Notes: generated from the letters alone by a model not told the origin. DNA of 64,000 nucleotides from Anaeromyxobacter oryzae (GCF_023169945.1 NZ_AP025591.1:5514481-5578480), one strand, 5' to 3'. Counted from the stretch's first letter, positions 1 to 7,370 are shown. A program made the numbers and translations.

Positions 1-374
1 CTGCGGCCCGTCGCCCGGGCGACCCGGCCGTCGATGAAGTCGAGGCTCGCGCCGAAGAGGAACACCCAGCCGCCGACGGAGAGCCATCCGTAGCCCAGCA
101 GCACCGCCGCGCCGGCGGCGACCGCCGTGCTCAGGAGCGTGATGACGTCCGGAGAGAGATGGAGCCGCAGGCAGAACCGCTCGACGGGGCCCCACAGCCA
201 GATCCACCACTCCTGGAAGAACTTGGCGAGGATGGTGTGCTGGCGCTTCTCGATGTCCGGCGTGTGCGGCCGCCCGACGATCAAGGCGCGCGCGGCGAAC
301 AGCCCGAGCGTCCCGAGCAGGAACGCGACGAGACCGAGCAACGGGACGAGTGCCTCTGCCGCGCGCGGGTTCAC
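1..374 (-). CDS. CDP-alcohol phosphatidyltransferase family protein (partial, N-terminal part)
   Basis: The gene runs off the left edge of the window, so only about 124 N-terminal residues are visible. The start is a GTG at 374; the frame is closed upstream by a TAG at 384-386, so there is little choice of start. The protein opens with a hydrophobic membrane segment, then has a soluble stretch, then a second hydrophobic segment, and just before the edge it shows FIDGRVARATGR. This is the beginning of the family signature D-G-x2-A-R-x8-G-x3-D-x3-D, which binds the metal and the CDP moiety. Family members transfer a phospho-alcohol from CDP-linked donors to make phospholipids or polar head groups in the membrane. 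The acceptor cannot be told from this fragment. The rest of the motif lies outside the window. Confidence 0.75.
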   Translation of the reverse strand, partial: MNPRAAEALVPLLGLVAFLLGTLGLFAARALIVGRPHTPDIEKRQHTILAKFFQEWWIWLWGPVERFCLRLHLSPDVITLLSTAVAAGAAVLLGYGWLSVGGWVFLFGASLDFIDGRVARATGR

Positions 375-473
375 GCTCCGAATCTATCCACCGGAACGGG
401 TCCAAGACACGAGCGCCGGACGGGTCACGCCCGCTCGTAGGGGACCTGGGCGGGCGGCGGGCCGCCTGCGCGG

Positions 474-1331
474 CTACTCGGGATCCAGCGCGGTGGCGCG
501 GAGACGGCGGGCGGCGAGCTCCACGTAGGCCGGATCGCGCTCCAGCCCGAGGAAGTGGCAGCCCATCCGGAGCGCGGCGACCCCCGTGGTCCCCGACCCG
601 GAGAACGGGTCCAGGACCAGGTCGCCGGGCGCGGCGCTCGCGGCGAGCACGCGCTGGAGCAACGAGAGCGGCTTCTGGGTCGGGTGGCGGCCGTGGACCT
701 TCTCCCTGGGACCGGGCGTCGGCACCGACCACACCACCTGCTCGCCCTCGGGCTCCGGCCGCTCGCAGATCTGCCAGAGGTCCCGCATCTGCTTGCCGCC
801 GTTCGCCTCCTTCATGGCGCGGTAGTTGAACCGGTGCGCCAGCGGGCGCGACTTCATCGGGCTCGCCCAGAGCAGCAGCTCGGTCGAGTGCGTGAAGAAG
901 CGGCACGCGAGGTTCGGCGAGGCGTTCGGCTTGTACCAGGTGACGGTGTTGAGGAGGTGGTAGCCCATCTCCTGCATCGCGTACCCGATGGAGAAGATCA
1001 CGTGCTGGGTGCCCGACACCCACAGGGTGCCCGAGGGCTTCAGCACGCGGCGGACGCCCTCGAGCCAGCGCGCCTGGAACGCGGTGTCGGTCGAGAGCCC
1101 CTGCGAGGCGTCCCACGCGCCCTTGTTGACGCTCGTCCGGCGGCCGCTCTGGCAGGTGGTGCCGCCGTTCGACAGCATGTAGGGCGGGTCCGCGAACGCC
1201 ACGTCCACGGAGTGCGGAGGCAGCCGCTCGAGGGCCTCGAGGCAGTCCCCCTGGACGATGGCCCAGCCCGGGCCCTGCTCGGTGGTGCCGGGGAGCTTGT
1301 CCCAGGCGTGGAGATCGAGGCGTCGAGCCAT
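474..1331 (-). CDS. Beta-class DNA (adenine-N6 or cytosine-N4) methyltransferase, solitary
   Basis: The 285-aa protein carries motif IV DPPY at residues 48-51 and the AdoMet-binding motif I, DPFSGSGTTG, near residue 241. Catalytic motif first and AdoMet motif last is the beta-class order. The block after DPPY (MLSNGGTTCQSGRR, then VNKGAWD) resembles the DpnA-type amino-methyltransferases. These transfer a methyl group from AdoMet to an exocyclic amino group in a short DNA recognition sequence. No restriction endonuclease, specificity subunit or repair gene lies beside it; the upstream neighbour is a membrane protein on the opposite strand. It is therefore probably an orphan methyltransferase with an epigenetic role. 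The recognition sequence cannot be read from the protein; GATC would be a guess from family resemblance. The length is usual for the class. Confidence 0.85.
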   Translation of the reverse strand: MARRLDLHAWDKLPGTTEQGPGWAIVQGDCLEALERLPPHSVDVAFADPPYMLSNGGTTCQSGRRTSVNKGAWDASQGLSTDTAFQARWLEGVRRVLKPSGTLWVSGTQHVIFSIGYAMQEMGYHLLNTVTWYKPNASPNLACRFFTHSTELLLWASPMKSRPLAHRFNYRAMKEANGGKQMRDLWQICERPEPEGEQVVWSVPTPGPREKVHGRHPTQKPLSLLQRVLAASAAPGDLVLDPFSGSGTTGVAALRMGCHFLGLERDPAYVELAARRLRATALDPE

Positions 1332-1474
1332 ATCGGCTCAGCGTATGGGCGATATCGATCGCGTCCAGTTTTTCGCCGGGTTCGCCGCACCGAGGGTGAG
1401 ATCCGGGGGCCGTGACGGGCCCCGGGCGACTGCGCTAAGACGTCTCCCCGTCCGCGACCGGAGCCCGACCCGAC

Positions 1475-2431
1475 ATGCCCGATCCCCGTCCCCCCTCGCC
1501 GTTCACCCTCTGGCTGGAGGAGGCGCTCACCGGCTGGATCCTGCCGGTGGCCGGCCTCGTCGCCCTGGGCATCGCCGCCGGGCTCTACCTGCTCGGCTAT
1601 CTCCCGGAGGGCGCGACCGCGGCGGTGGTCGCGGTGCTCGCCGGGCTCCTCGCGGCGGTGCACGTCGTGAAGCCCGCGCTCGCGCCCCGCGCGGACGGCG
1701 TCGCGCGGATCCTCGCGGGGATCGCCGCGGCGGGGGCGCTGGTGCTCGCCGTCGTGCCGCCCGTCGAGTCCGTCACGCCGGGAACGCCGCTCATCGAGGG
1801 CTCGCTGCCGGAGCGGGGCGCCACCATCGCGCTGCCCGCGTCCACGCCGTCCCACGTGCGCCTGCTCGTGCACGTGCCGCTCCCGCAGACCGGCACGCCC
1901 GAGGTCCGCTTCCGGATCACCGGCACGGAGCCGCCCGCGGAGGGGAAGCTCGAGCGGACCTACTCGTCGGCGCGCGTCGGCCGGAGCGGCCGCACCCAGG
2001 TCGCGCACGACCGGTCCTCGACGTACGTCGCCACGCGACTCGCCGGCGGCGCGCCGGCGCTCGTGCTCGATCGACTCTCCGGCGAGCGTGCCGGGGACCT
2101 CCAGGTCGCGGTGTTCCCGGACCGGATCCCGCCGGCGCTCCACTGGACGCTCGCGATCGCCGTCGTGCTCCTCGCGGCCGCCGCGGAGGCGCGGCTCCGC
2201 AAGGGCTCGAGCGCCGCGGTGGCCGGCATGGCGGTCGCGTTCGGCCTGCTGGTCGCCGACAACGCGACGCCGACGTCCGCCATCGGCACGACGCTCGGAT
2301 CCGTCCTCCTCGGCGGCATCGCCGGCGCCGCCGCGGGCGGGCTCGCGGCGTTCCTCGCGAAGCGGGTCGTCCCCGCGGCGCCCCCGCCGCCGCGCGCGGC
2401 GGCGGCGGCGGCGGCGCAGCGGAGCCGCTAG
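1475..2431 (+). CDS. Hypothetical membrane protein
   Basis: The 318-aa product is not recognised. It starts with a proline-rich cytoplasmic tail, then has about three hydrophobic segments between residues 18 and 92. A polar region of about 120 residues, mostly beta-prone, follows (roughly 95-220) and is probably outside the membrane. Two or three further hydrophobic segments lie between about 225 and 300. The C-terminus is Ala/Pro rich and low in complexity, encoded by a GCG repeat tract. No catalytic motif is visible. It ends nine bases before the GTG of the queG gene and may be co-transcribed with it, but the two have no obvious functional link. Topology is inferred from hydrophobicity only. 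Confidence 0.6.
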   Translation: MPDPRPPSPFTLWLEEALTGWILPVAGLVALGIAAGLYLLGYLPEGATAAVVAVLAGLLAAVHVVKPALAPRADGVARILAGIAAAGALVLAVVPPVESVTPGTPLIEGSLPERGATIALPASTPSHVRLLVHVPLPQTGTPEVRFRITGTEPPAEGKLERTYSSARVGRSGRTQVAHDRSSTYVATRLAGGAPALVLDRLSGERAGDLQVAVFPDRIPPALHWTLAIAVVLLAAAAEARLRKGSSAAVAGMAVAFGLLVADNATPTSAIGTTLGSVLLGGIAGAAAGGLAAFLAKRVVPAAPPPPRAAAAAAAQRSR

Positions 2432-2440
2432 AACCCGGGC

Positions 2441-3466
2441 GTGGCCGGGCCCCTCGACAGCGCCGCGGTGAAGGCGGCCGCCCGCCGCGCCGGCTTCTCG
2501 AAGTGCGGGATCGCGTGCGCGGAGCCGCTCGACCCGGCGCCGCTCGATCGCGTCCTCGCCCGCGGCGGCGAGGCCGACATGGTTTGGCTCCGCACGCAGC
2601 GCGCGGAGCGGCTCGATCCCGCCCGGCTCCTGCCCGGCGCGCGGAGCGTCGTCGCGCTCGCGCTCGCGTACGGCGCGGCGGCCGGCGACCCGGCGCCGCC
2701 GCCCGGCGCGGGGGAGGTGGCGCGGTACGCGCGGGGGCGCGACTACCACGCCGTCGTGAAGAAGAAGCTGAAGGCGCTCGCCGCGGGGATCGCGGAGGTG
2801 GACCCGGATGCCCGCGTGCTCGCGACGGCGGACGTCGCGCCCGTGATGGAGAAGGCCTGGGCGCAGCGGGCGGGGATCGGCTGGGTCGGGAAGAACGGCT
2901 GCCTCATCACGCCCGAGCACGGCAGCTGGGTGGTGCTCGCGACGGCGCTCCTCGACCGGGAGCTCGAGCCGGACCCGCCGCACCCGGAGCGCTGCGGGAG
3001 CTGCGACGCGTGCCTGCCGGCGTGCCCGACGGGCGCGATCCCCGAGCCCGGCCTCGTCGACGCGCGCCGCTGCATCTCGTTCTGGACGATCGAGCGGCGC
3101 GGGCCCATCCCCGGCGACGTCGCGGGCGGCCTCGGGCGGTGGATGTTCGGCTGCGACGACTGCCAGACGGCCTGCCCGTGGAACCGGGCCGGCGCCGTGG
3201 CCGGCGACCCCGGGCTCGCGCCCCGCCCCGAGCAGGCGGCCCTCGGGATCGACGACCTGCTCGCGCTGACCGAGGACGAGTACCGGCGGCGTTTCTGGGG
3301 CACGGCGCTGGCGCGGGCGCGTTACGACGGGCTCGTGCGCAACGCGGTCCTCGCGGCGGGGCGGTCCGGCGACCGCCGGTACCGCGCCGCGGTCGCGGCG
3401 CTCGCCGGGAGCCCGCACGAGGCCGTGCGGGAGGCGGCGCGGTGGGCGGTGGCGCGGCTCGGGTGA
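2441..3466 (+). CDS. queG: Epoxyqueuosine reductase QueG
   Basis: QueG performs the last step of queuosine synthesis on tRNA: cobalamin-dependent reduction of epoxyqueuosine to queuosine in the cytoplasm. The 341-aa protein shows the expected architecture. The conserved ADVAPVMEKAWAQ block contains the catalytic aspartate region. It is followed by GIGWVGKNGCLI, then two 4Fe-4S sites: CGSCDACLPACPTGAI (C-x2-C-x2-C-x3-CP) and CDDCQTACPWN with an additional cysteine in RRCISFW. The C-terminus resembles a HEAT repeat (SPHEAVREAARWAV), as in family members. The start codon is GTG and lies nine bases after the preceding stop. Other queuosine genes are not in the window. Length and motif order match the family, so the call is firm. 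Confidence 0.95.
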   Translation: MAGPLDSAAVKAAARRAGFSKCGIACAEPLDPAPLDRVLARGGEADMVWLRTQRAERLDPARLLPGARSVVALALAYGAAAGDPAPPPGAGEVARYARGRDYHAVVKKKLKALAAGIAEVDPDARVLATADVAPVMEKAWAQRAGIGWVGKNGCLITPEHGSWVVLATALLDRELEPDPPHPERCGSCDACLPACPTGAIPEPGLVDARRCISFWTIERRGPIPGDVAGGLGRWMFGCDDCQTACPWNRAGAVAGDPGLAPRPEQAALGIDDLLALTEDEYRRRFWGTALARARYDGLVRNAVLAAGRSGDRRYRAAVAALAGSPHEAVREAARWAVARLG

Positions 3467-3541
3467 CGGCGGCGCGCGGCGGCCATGCGGGCGGAGGCCG
3501 GCTCGCGCGCCGGGCGCCGGTCGGCTAGATTCCGGCCGCCG

Positions 3542-4402
3542 ATGGTTCACCTCGTGATGCTCCTGCACTCGGTCATCTCGGCCGGGACCTACCTCGCCGC
3601 GAAGCGGGCGCTCGGGGAGCTCTCGCCCTTCGAGGTGGCGCTCGCGCGGTTCACGCTCGCCGGGCTCGTGTTCGGCCTGCTCCTCTGGAGCCGGCACGTG
3701 CGCATCGAGCGGCGCGACCTGCTCGGGCTCGGGCTCCTCGGGTTCGTGGCCGTCCCGCTGAACCAGGGCTTCTTCCTCGCCGGGCTCGCCTGGTCGACGC
3801 CGGGGCACGCGGCGCTGCTGTACGCGCTCACGCCGATCTTCGTGTTCCTCTTCGCGCGCGTGCGGCTCGGGGAGCGGGCGACGGCGCTCAAGGTGCTCGG
3901 GATCGGGGTCGCGTTCGCGGGCGTGCTCGTCGTGCTCGGCGCGCGCGGCTCGGTCGCGCTCGGCGGGTCGTCGCGGATGCTCGCCGGCGACCTGCTCATG
4001 CTGCTCGCGGTCGTGGCGTGGGCGATCTTCGCCGTCGGCGGCAAGGTGTACGCGGAGCGGTACGGGCCCGTCGTGTCGACGAGCGCCGCGATCGTGGCGG
4101 GGACGGTGCTGTACCTGCCGGTCGGCTTCGTGGCGTCCGACCTGCACCGGTTCGCGAGGCTCTCGCCGGCGGGCTGGGCGGCCCTCCTGTACCTCGTGGT
4201 GTTCACGAGCGTCGTCGCGTACCTGCTCTACTACTGGTCGCTCGCGCGGGCCGAGGCGAGCCGCGTGGCGATCTGGTCGAACCTGCAGCCCGTGCTCACG
4301 GCGCTGCTCGCGTGGGGGCTGTACGGCGACCGGCTCACCGGGCCGTTCCTCGCGGGCGGGGCGATGGTGCTGGCGGGAGTGGTGCTGACGGAGCGGGGGT
4401 AG
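3542..4402 (+). CDS. EamA/DMT-family transporter
   Basis: The 286-aa protein is composed almost wholly of hydrophobic helices, about ten in total, in two tandem halves, as in the drug/metabolite transporter (EamA) superfamily. Typical features are the first helix with an AAKRALGELSPFEVALARF segment and the second-half segment SRVAIWSNLQPVLTALLAW, which matches the conserved end of the second EamA repeat. Such proteins export or import small metabolites across the inner membrane; the substrate cannot be predicted. The ATG at 3542 is preferred to an in-frame ATG at 3485 because the upstream extension is Arg/Ala rich and unlike a transporter N-terminus. The stop codon lies inside a perfect tandem duplication (4390-4423). 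Confidence 0.85.
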   Translation: MVHLVMLLHSVISAGTYLAAKRALGELSPFEVALARFTLAGLVFGLLLWSRHVRIERRDLLGLGLLGFVAVPLNQGFFLAGLAWSTPGHAALLYALTPIFVFLFARVRLGERATALKVLGIGVAFAGVLVVLGARGSVALGGSSRMLAGDLLMLLAVVAWAIFAVGGKVYAERYGPVVSTSAAIVAGTVLYLPVGFVASDLHRFARLSPAGWAALLYLVVFTSVVAYLLYYWSLARAEASRVAIWSNLQPVLTALLAWGLYGDRLTGPFLAGGAMVLAGVVLTERG

Positions 4403-4423
4403 GGTCGGAGCGGGGGTAGGGTC
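4390..4423 (+). repeat. Perfect 17-bp tandem duplication at the transporter stop codon
   Basis: The 17-bp unit GGAGCGGGGGTAGGGTC occurs twice back to back at 4390-4406 and 4407-4423. The first copy contains the TAG stop of the transporter gene. It looks like a recent slippage or duplication event with no effect on the reading frame. Confidence 0.85.
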
Positions 4424-4484
4424 CGTGGATCGGGCAAGGTCCAGGGTCCACGGGCCACGGGACGCGGGTCACGGGAACGGGTCG

Positions 4485-4517
4485 TCGGGCACGTGTACGG
4501 GCACGGTGACGGGCACG
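4485..4517 (+). repeat. Left arm of long inverted repeat flanking ygfZ
   Basis: This arm is built of GGGCAC/CACGGG-type hexamers. It matches the reverse complement of 5511-5543 in 30 of 32 aligned positions, including 22 bp without a mismatch (4485-4506 with 5522-5543). The two arms bracket the ygfZ gene about 1 kb apart. A weaker relative of the same hexamer pattern fills 4441-4484. Confidence 0.85.
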
Positions 4518-4569
4518 AGCTCGTGGGCCTCGCGGCGCCCTCCACCTCCGCGTGTTATCCAAGCGTCCG

Positions 4570-5499
4570 ATGACGACGCCCGACCCGCTCACCGCCGCCC
4601 GCACCTCCCTCGCCGTGGGCCCCGTCCTCGCGCGGACGTTCCTGCGCGCCACCGGCAAGGACGCGCGGGACTACCTGCACCGGATGTCCACGCAGGACGT
4701 CCTGAAGCTCGCGCCCGGGCAGGCCGCCTACGCCGCCTTCCTGAACGCGAAGGGGCACCTCCTCGGCGAGGGGCACGTGCTGGGCGAGGCGGACGGCCTG
4801 CTGCTCGAGCTGGATCCAGCCGCCGGCGCCGAGACCCGCGCCCACCTCGAGAAGTTCGTCATCATGGACGACGTCGTGTTCGAGGACGTCTCGGAGTCGC
4901 TGCGGGTCCTGCCCGTGCTCGGCCCCGACGCTCCGGCCCGGCTCGGCGACCGCGGCGGCGCGCGCCGTGTCCCGACCGCGCGCCGCGGGGCGCCGGCGAT
5001 CGATCTCTGGCTCGCGCCGGCCGACGCCGAGACCCTCCGCGCCGCGCTCGTGGCGGACGGCGCCGCGCCGCTGACCGCGGAGGACCTCGAGGTGCTGCGG
5101 ATCCTCGGGGGGGTCGCCCGGTTCGGCGCGGACCTGGACGCGACGCGGCTGCCGATGGAGGCGGGGCTCACGCGCGCGGCGATCTCCTTCTGCAAGGGCT
5201 GCTACATCGGGCAGGAGGTGGTGCTCCGGGCCACCGCGCGGGGCCACCTGCAGCGCGGGCTGGTGCAGCTCGCGCTGCCGCCCGGCGCCGGGCCCGGCAC
5301 GCCGCTCGCGGCAGGCGGCGCCGAGGTCGGCGTGGTGACGAGCGCCGTCGACACGCCGGAGGGGCGTGTCGGCCTCGGCTACCTCCGCCGGGCGTACTGG
5401 AAGGAGGGCGAGCGCGTCGCGGCGGGCAGCGCCGGCGACGCCGTCGTCCGGAAGGTGATCGTAGAGGACGGTCTGGCCGGGGCGGGACCGGGCGTGTAG
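4570..5499 (+). CDS. ygfZ: YgfZ/GcvT-like folate-binding protein
   Basis: The 309-aa protein belongs to the YgfZ family, relatives of the glycine cleavage T protein that bind tetrahydrofolate and support assembly or repair of Fe-S clusters in the cytoplasm. The hallmark KGCYIGQE motif is present, with its lysine at about residue 209 and the essential cysteine two residues later. The N-terminal block ATGKDARDYLHRMSTQDV and the middle AAYAAFLNAKGHLLGEG are also typical. The C-terminal beta-barrel region (GLGYLRRAYWKEGE) is present. The ATG at 4570 fits the family N-terminus better than a GTG at 4552. The gene stands alone on the plus strand, bracketed by the inverted repeats at 4485 and 5511, and converges with the peroxiredoxin operon. 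Confidence 0.93.
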   Translation: MTTPDPLTAARTSLAVGPVLARTFLRATGKDARDYLHRMSTQDVLKLAPGQAAYAAFLNAKGHLLGEGHVLGEADGLLLELDPAAGAETRAHLEKFVIMDDVVFEDVSESLRVLPVLGPDAPARLGDRGGARRVPTARRGAPAIDLWLAPADAETLRAALVADGAAPLTAEDLEVLRILGGVARFGADLDATRLPMEAGLTRAAISFCKGCYIGQEVVLRATARGHLQRGLVQLALPPGAGPGTPLAAGGAEVGVVTSAVDTPEGRVGLGYLRRAYWKEGERVAAGSAGDAVVRKVIVEDGLAGAGPGV

Positions 5500-5510
5500 C
5501 CAACCGCCGT

Positions 5511-5543
5511 CGTGCCCGTGGCCGTGCCCGTACACGTGCCCGA
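5511..5543 (-). repeat. Right arm of long inverted repeat flanking ygfZ
   Basis: This is the reverse-complement partner of 4485-4517. It lies in the 90-bp gap between the convergent stops of ygfZ and the 72-aa coiled-coil gene. Because its partner is 1 kb away it is not a simple terminator hairpin. Confidence 0.85.
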
Positions 5544-5589
5544 AAGCCCGGGAGGACTTCTCTCCGAGTTGCCGAGCACGACCGGGCTG

Positions 5590-5808
5590 CTACGCCTCCG
5601 CGACCGGGATCTCGGGGCCCTTCGCCCGGTCCTGGCGCTCGGGCAGCGAGTCCAGCTCGCGCCGTACGATCGCGAGCTCGTCCTTCAGCTCTGCCCGGAG
5701 CGCGCGGATCTCGCCGCGCACGTCCTCGAACGTGTACCGGATCTCCTCCGCGGAGATCCCGAGCAGCCGCCGGCGGACCTCCGACACGAACGCATCGATG
5801 AGCCGCAT
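5590..5808 (-). CDS. Small coiled-coil protein encoded behind the peroxiredoxin
   Basis: The 72-aa product is not recognised. It is rich in Glu, Arg and Leu with a heptad-like spacing (EEIRYTFEDVRGEIRALRAE), so a single long helix or coiled coil is likely. No signal peptide, cysteine or membrane segment is present. Its ATG starts two bases after the TAG stop of the selenocysteine-type peroxiredoxin gene, which suggests translational coupling and a shared transcript. The reading frame extends far upstream as an open frame, but only the segment after the peroxiredoxin stop looks like real protein. The function is unknown; an accessory role to the peroxiredoxin is only inferred from position. 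Confidence 0.6.
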   Translation of the reverse strand: MRLIDAFVSEVRRRLLGISAEEIRYTFEDVRGEIRALRAELKDELAIVRRELDSLPERQDRAKGPEIPVAEA

Positions 5809-5810
5809 GG

Positions 5811-6305
5811 CTACGTCCCCTTGTTCTTGTGCACCGGGCACGACGCGATCGCTCCCGCCGGATCGATGGCGTCGCTCCCGGTTACGATCTGCTTCACCGT
5901 GCCGTCCTTGTCGAGGACGAACGTGGCGCGGTTCGCGAGGCCGAAGATCATCAGCCCTCCGTACTGCCTCGCCACCTTGCCGCCCGCGTCCGAGAGCAGC
6001 GGGTAGGGCGCCTTCGTCTCCTCCTTGAACCTCTTCTGAGTCGCCACGTCGTCCACCGACACGCCCACGATCTGGGCTCCCTTCCCGACCACGTCCGCGT
6101 ACCGATCCCGGTACGCCGAGATCTCGCGCGTTCAACCAGCGGTGAACGCCTTCGGGTAGAAGGCGAGGATGACCGGACCCTGCTCGAGGAGCTTCGACAG
6201 CATCACCGGCTTCCCGTCGGTATCGGGGAGGGTGAAGTCGGGCGCCTTGTCGCCGACCTTGAGCGGCGTCGCGCCGAGGAGCATCGCGACCAGCGGCAGC
6301 ATCAT
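5811..6305 (-). CDS. Selenocysteine-containing thiol peroxidase (peroxiredoxin, TGA read as Sec)
   Basis: Read through an in-frame TGA at 6132-6134, this is a complete 164-aa peroxiredoxin. Before the TGA it reads [18 protein letters not shown], then [13 protein letters not shown]. After it comes [15 protein letters not shown], then [26 protein letters not shown] and [15 protein letters not shown]. In AhpC/TSA and BCP-like enzymes the residue after FYPKAFTPG is the peroxidatic cysteine, so the TGA (codon 58) sits exactly there and probably encodes selenocysteine. A hairpin fitting a bacterial SECIS follows it. The only cysteine, Cys156, is near the C-terminus. The start is the first ATG of an ATG-ATG pair with GGAGG eight bases upstream. 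The N-terminus is short and hydrophobic and may be an export signal. The family reduces peroxides. A pseudogene is the alternative. Confidence 0.85.
6097..6134 (-). promoter_or_regulatory. Candidate bacterial SECIS element
   Basis: On the minus strand the TGA at 6134-6132 is followed after 22 nt by an apical loop, GGGATC (6109-6104). The loop is closed by a perfect 7-bp stem, GCGTACC (6116-6110) with GGTACGC (6103-6097). A short stem-loop, a G at the start of the loop and a UGA-to-loop distance of about 16-37 nt are the published features of bacterial SECIS elements bound by SelB. The fold was read by eye, not computed. Confidence 0.75.
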
Positions 6306-6393
6306 CGGGAGAGCCTCCGCGCGGTTCCTTAGCTGCGCCGCTCGGGCGGGGCAACGAGTCCCGGGCGGGCCGCCTCCCCTGCGGGCGCGGCCA

Positions 6394-6807
6394 TCACGCG
6401 CGGAGCCGCTCGTACCGCGAGACGAGCACCTCGACGACGTCGCGGTGGTAGAAGCCGACCTGATCCGGCAGCTCCGCGAGGGTCCGCGCCGACCAGCCGG
6501 ACACGGGAGCGCCCGGCGCGGGGTCGCCGCCGGCGACGGCGCCGGCGAACACGAGCGCGAGGTGGTCGGCGTCGCCGACCCGCTCCGCCCGCGTCCCCAC
6601 GACCACCAGGTCCTCGAGATCGAGCCCGAGCTGCGCCTTCACGATCGCGGCGGCCTTCTCCCCGGGCTGCTCACCGGCGTCGAGGACGCCGGACGGGAGC
6701 CAGAAGCGGCCGAGCTGCGCCTGGCCGTGGAAGCCGCCGATCACCTCGGCGACGACGATCCGCCGCGCCTCGAGCACGATGGGGACGACGTCGATCCGGA
6801 CGATCAT
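6394..6807 (-). CDS. Nudix-like protein with degenerate Nudix box
   Basis: The 137-aa protein has the length and layout of a Nudix hydrolase domain. The region around [22 protein letters not shown] is the usual lead-in to the Nudix box. The box itself (consensus G-x5-E-x7-R-E-U-x-E-E-x-G-U) begins correctly as GVLDAGE, but the metal-binding REUxEE segment reads AIVKAQ, with none of the three key glutamates and no arginine. The C-terminal half ([16 protein letters not shown], then [11 protein letters not shown]) is otherwise typical. Active Nudix enzymes cleave nucleoside diphosphates linked to another group; this one may bind a nucleotide without hydrolysis. It lies 88 bp upstream of the peroxiredoxin on the same strand. 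Confidence 0.75.
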   Translation of the reverse strand: MIVRIDVVPIVLEARRIVVAEVIGGFHGQAQLGRFWLPSGVLDAGEQPGEKAAAIVKAQLGLDLEDLVVVGTRAERVGDADHLALVFAGAVAGGDPAPGAPVSGWSARTLAELPDQVGFYHRDVVEVLVSRYERLRA

Positions 6808-6924
6808 GGGCGCGCTCCACGGGCGGGACGGCGATACCAGCGCCGCCCCTCCAAGACCCCCGGAGGTCTAGCCGCCCCCACGGGCCCCTGGCAAGGATTG
6901 GCGCGCGGGGGTACTTGCAGGGTC

Positions 6925-7353
6925 ATGGACCGGATCTCCCGCAGCTCGGCCCTGGCGCCGCTGCTCCTCGTCGCCACGCTCGCGTGCGGCGAGAGCCGGC
7001 AGGCGAAGCTGTTCCACCAGATCCGCTCCGACTGCGCCTCGGCCGCGGCGAACGGGTGGACGCTCCTCCAGGCCGAGGAGTCGTTCAGCGGGGCCGACGT
7101 CGGGAGCCAGGTCCTCCTCAGCGAGACGGACATCGGCACGCTCGATCCGGACACGTGCGGCACCGCCTCGGCGACGAACCCCGTGGGCCAGGTGTTCTGG
7201 GAGTGGGTGGCGACGGACACGTCGCTCTGCAACGCCGCCGGCGGTTGCTGCCTCATCTGCGAGGTGCGGGTGAAGAAGTCGGACCTCGACGCGAAGGGCA
7301 CGAGCGCGCCGATCTGCGCGAGCCGCGCGGCGGAGGGACAGGTCTGCCAGTAG
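6925..7353 (+). CDS. Hypothetical lipoprotein, cysteine-rich
   Basis: The 142-aa product is not recognised beyond being a probable lipoprotein. It has a short positively charged start, a hydrophobic stretch and a lipobox-like VATLAC followed by Gly, so the first cysteine would be lipidated and the protein anchored in a membrane. The mature part has about nine further cysteines, including a CC pair in AAGGCCLICEVRV, which suggests disulfides in an extracytoplasmic location. The open frame continues far upstream, but the ATG at 6925 gives the signal peptide and is preferred. It diverges from the Nudix-like gene and is followed 17 bp later by an alcohol dehydrogenase. Confidence 0.6.
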   Translation: MDRISRSSALAPLLLVATLACGESRQAKLFHQIRSDCASAAANGWTLLQAEESFSGADVGSQVLLSETDIGTLDPDTCGTASATNPVGQVFWEWVATDTSLCNAAGGCCLICEVRVKKSDLDAKGTSAPICASRAAEGQVCQ

Positions 7354-7370
7354 CCGTCTAGGATGTCCGC

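Noticed and set aside
1040-4147. A 1035-aa open frame on the minus strand across queG and the transporter, and many similar very long frames elsewhere
   Set aside because: These are shadows caused by the extreme GC content. Their sequences are Arg/Ala/Pro/Gly-rich without motifs and run antiparallel to well-supported genes.
5811-6092. A 93-aa peroxiredoxin-like gene starting after the TGA
   Set aside because: It lacks the catalytic site and a ribosome-binding site, while the full frame upstream has both. It is the downstream half of the TGA-containing gene.
5590-6354. A 254-aa minus-strand protein covering the peroxiredoxin region
   Set aside because: Only its last 72 residues look like protein. 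The first part is an out-of-frame reading of the peroxiredoxin gene.
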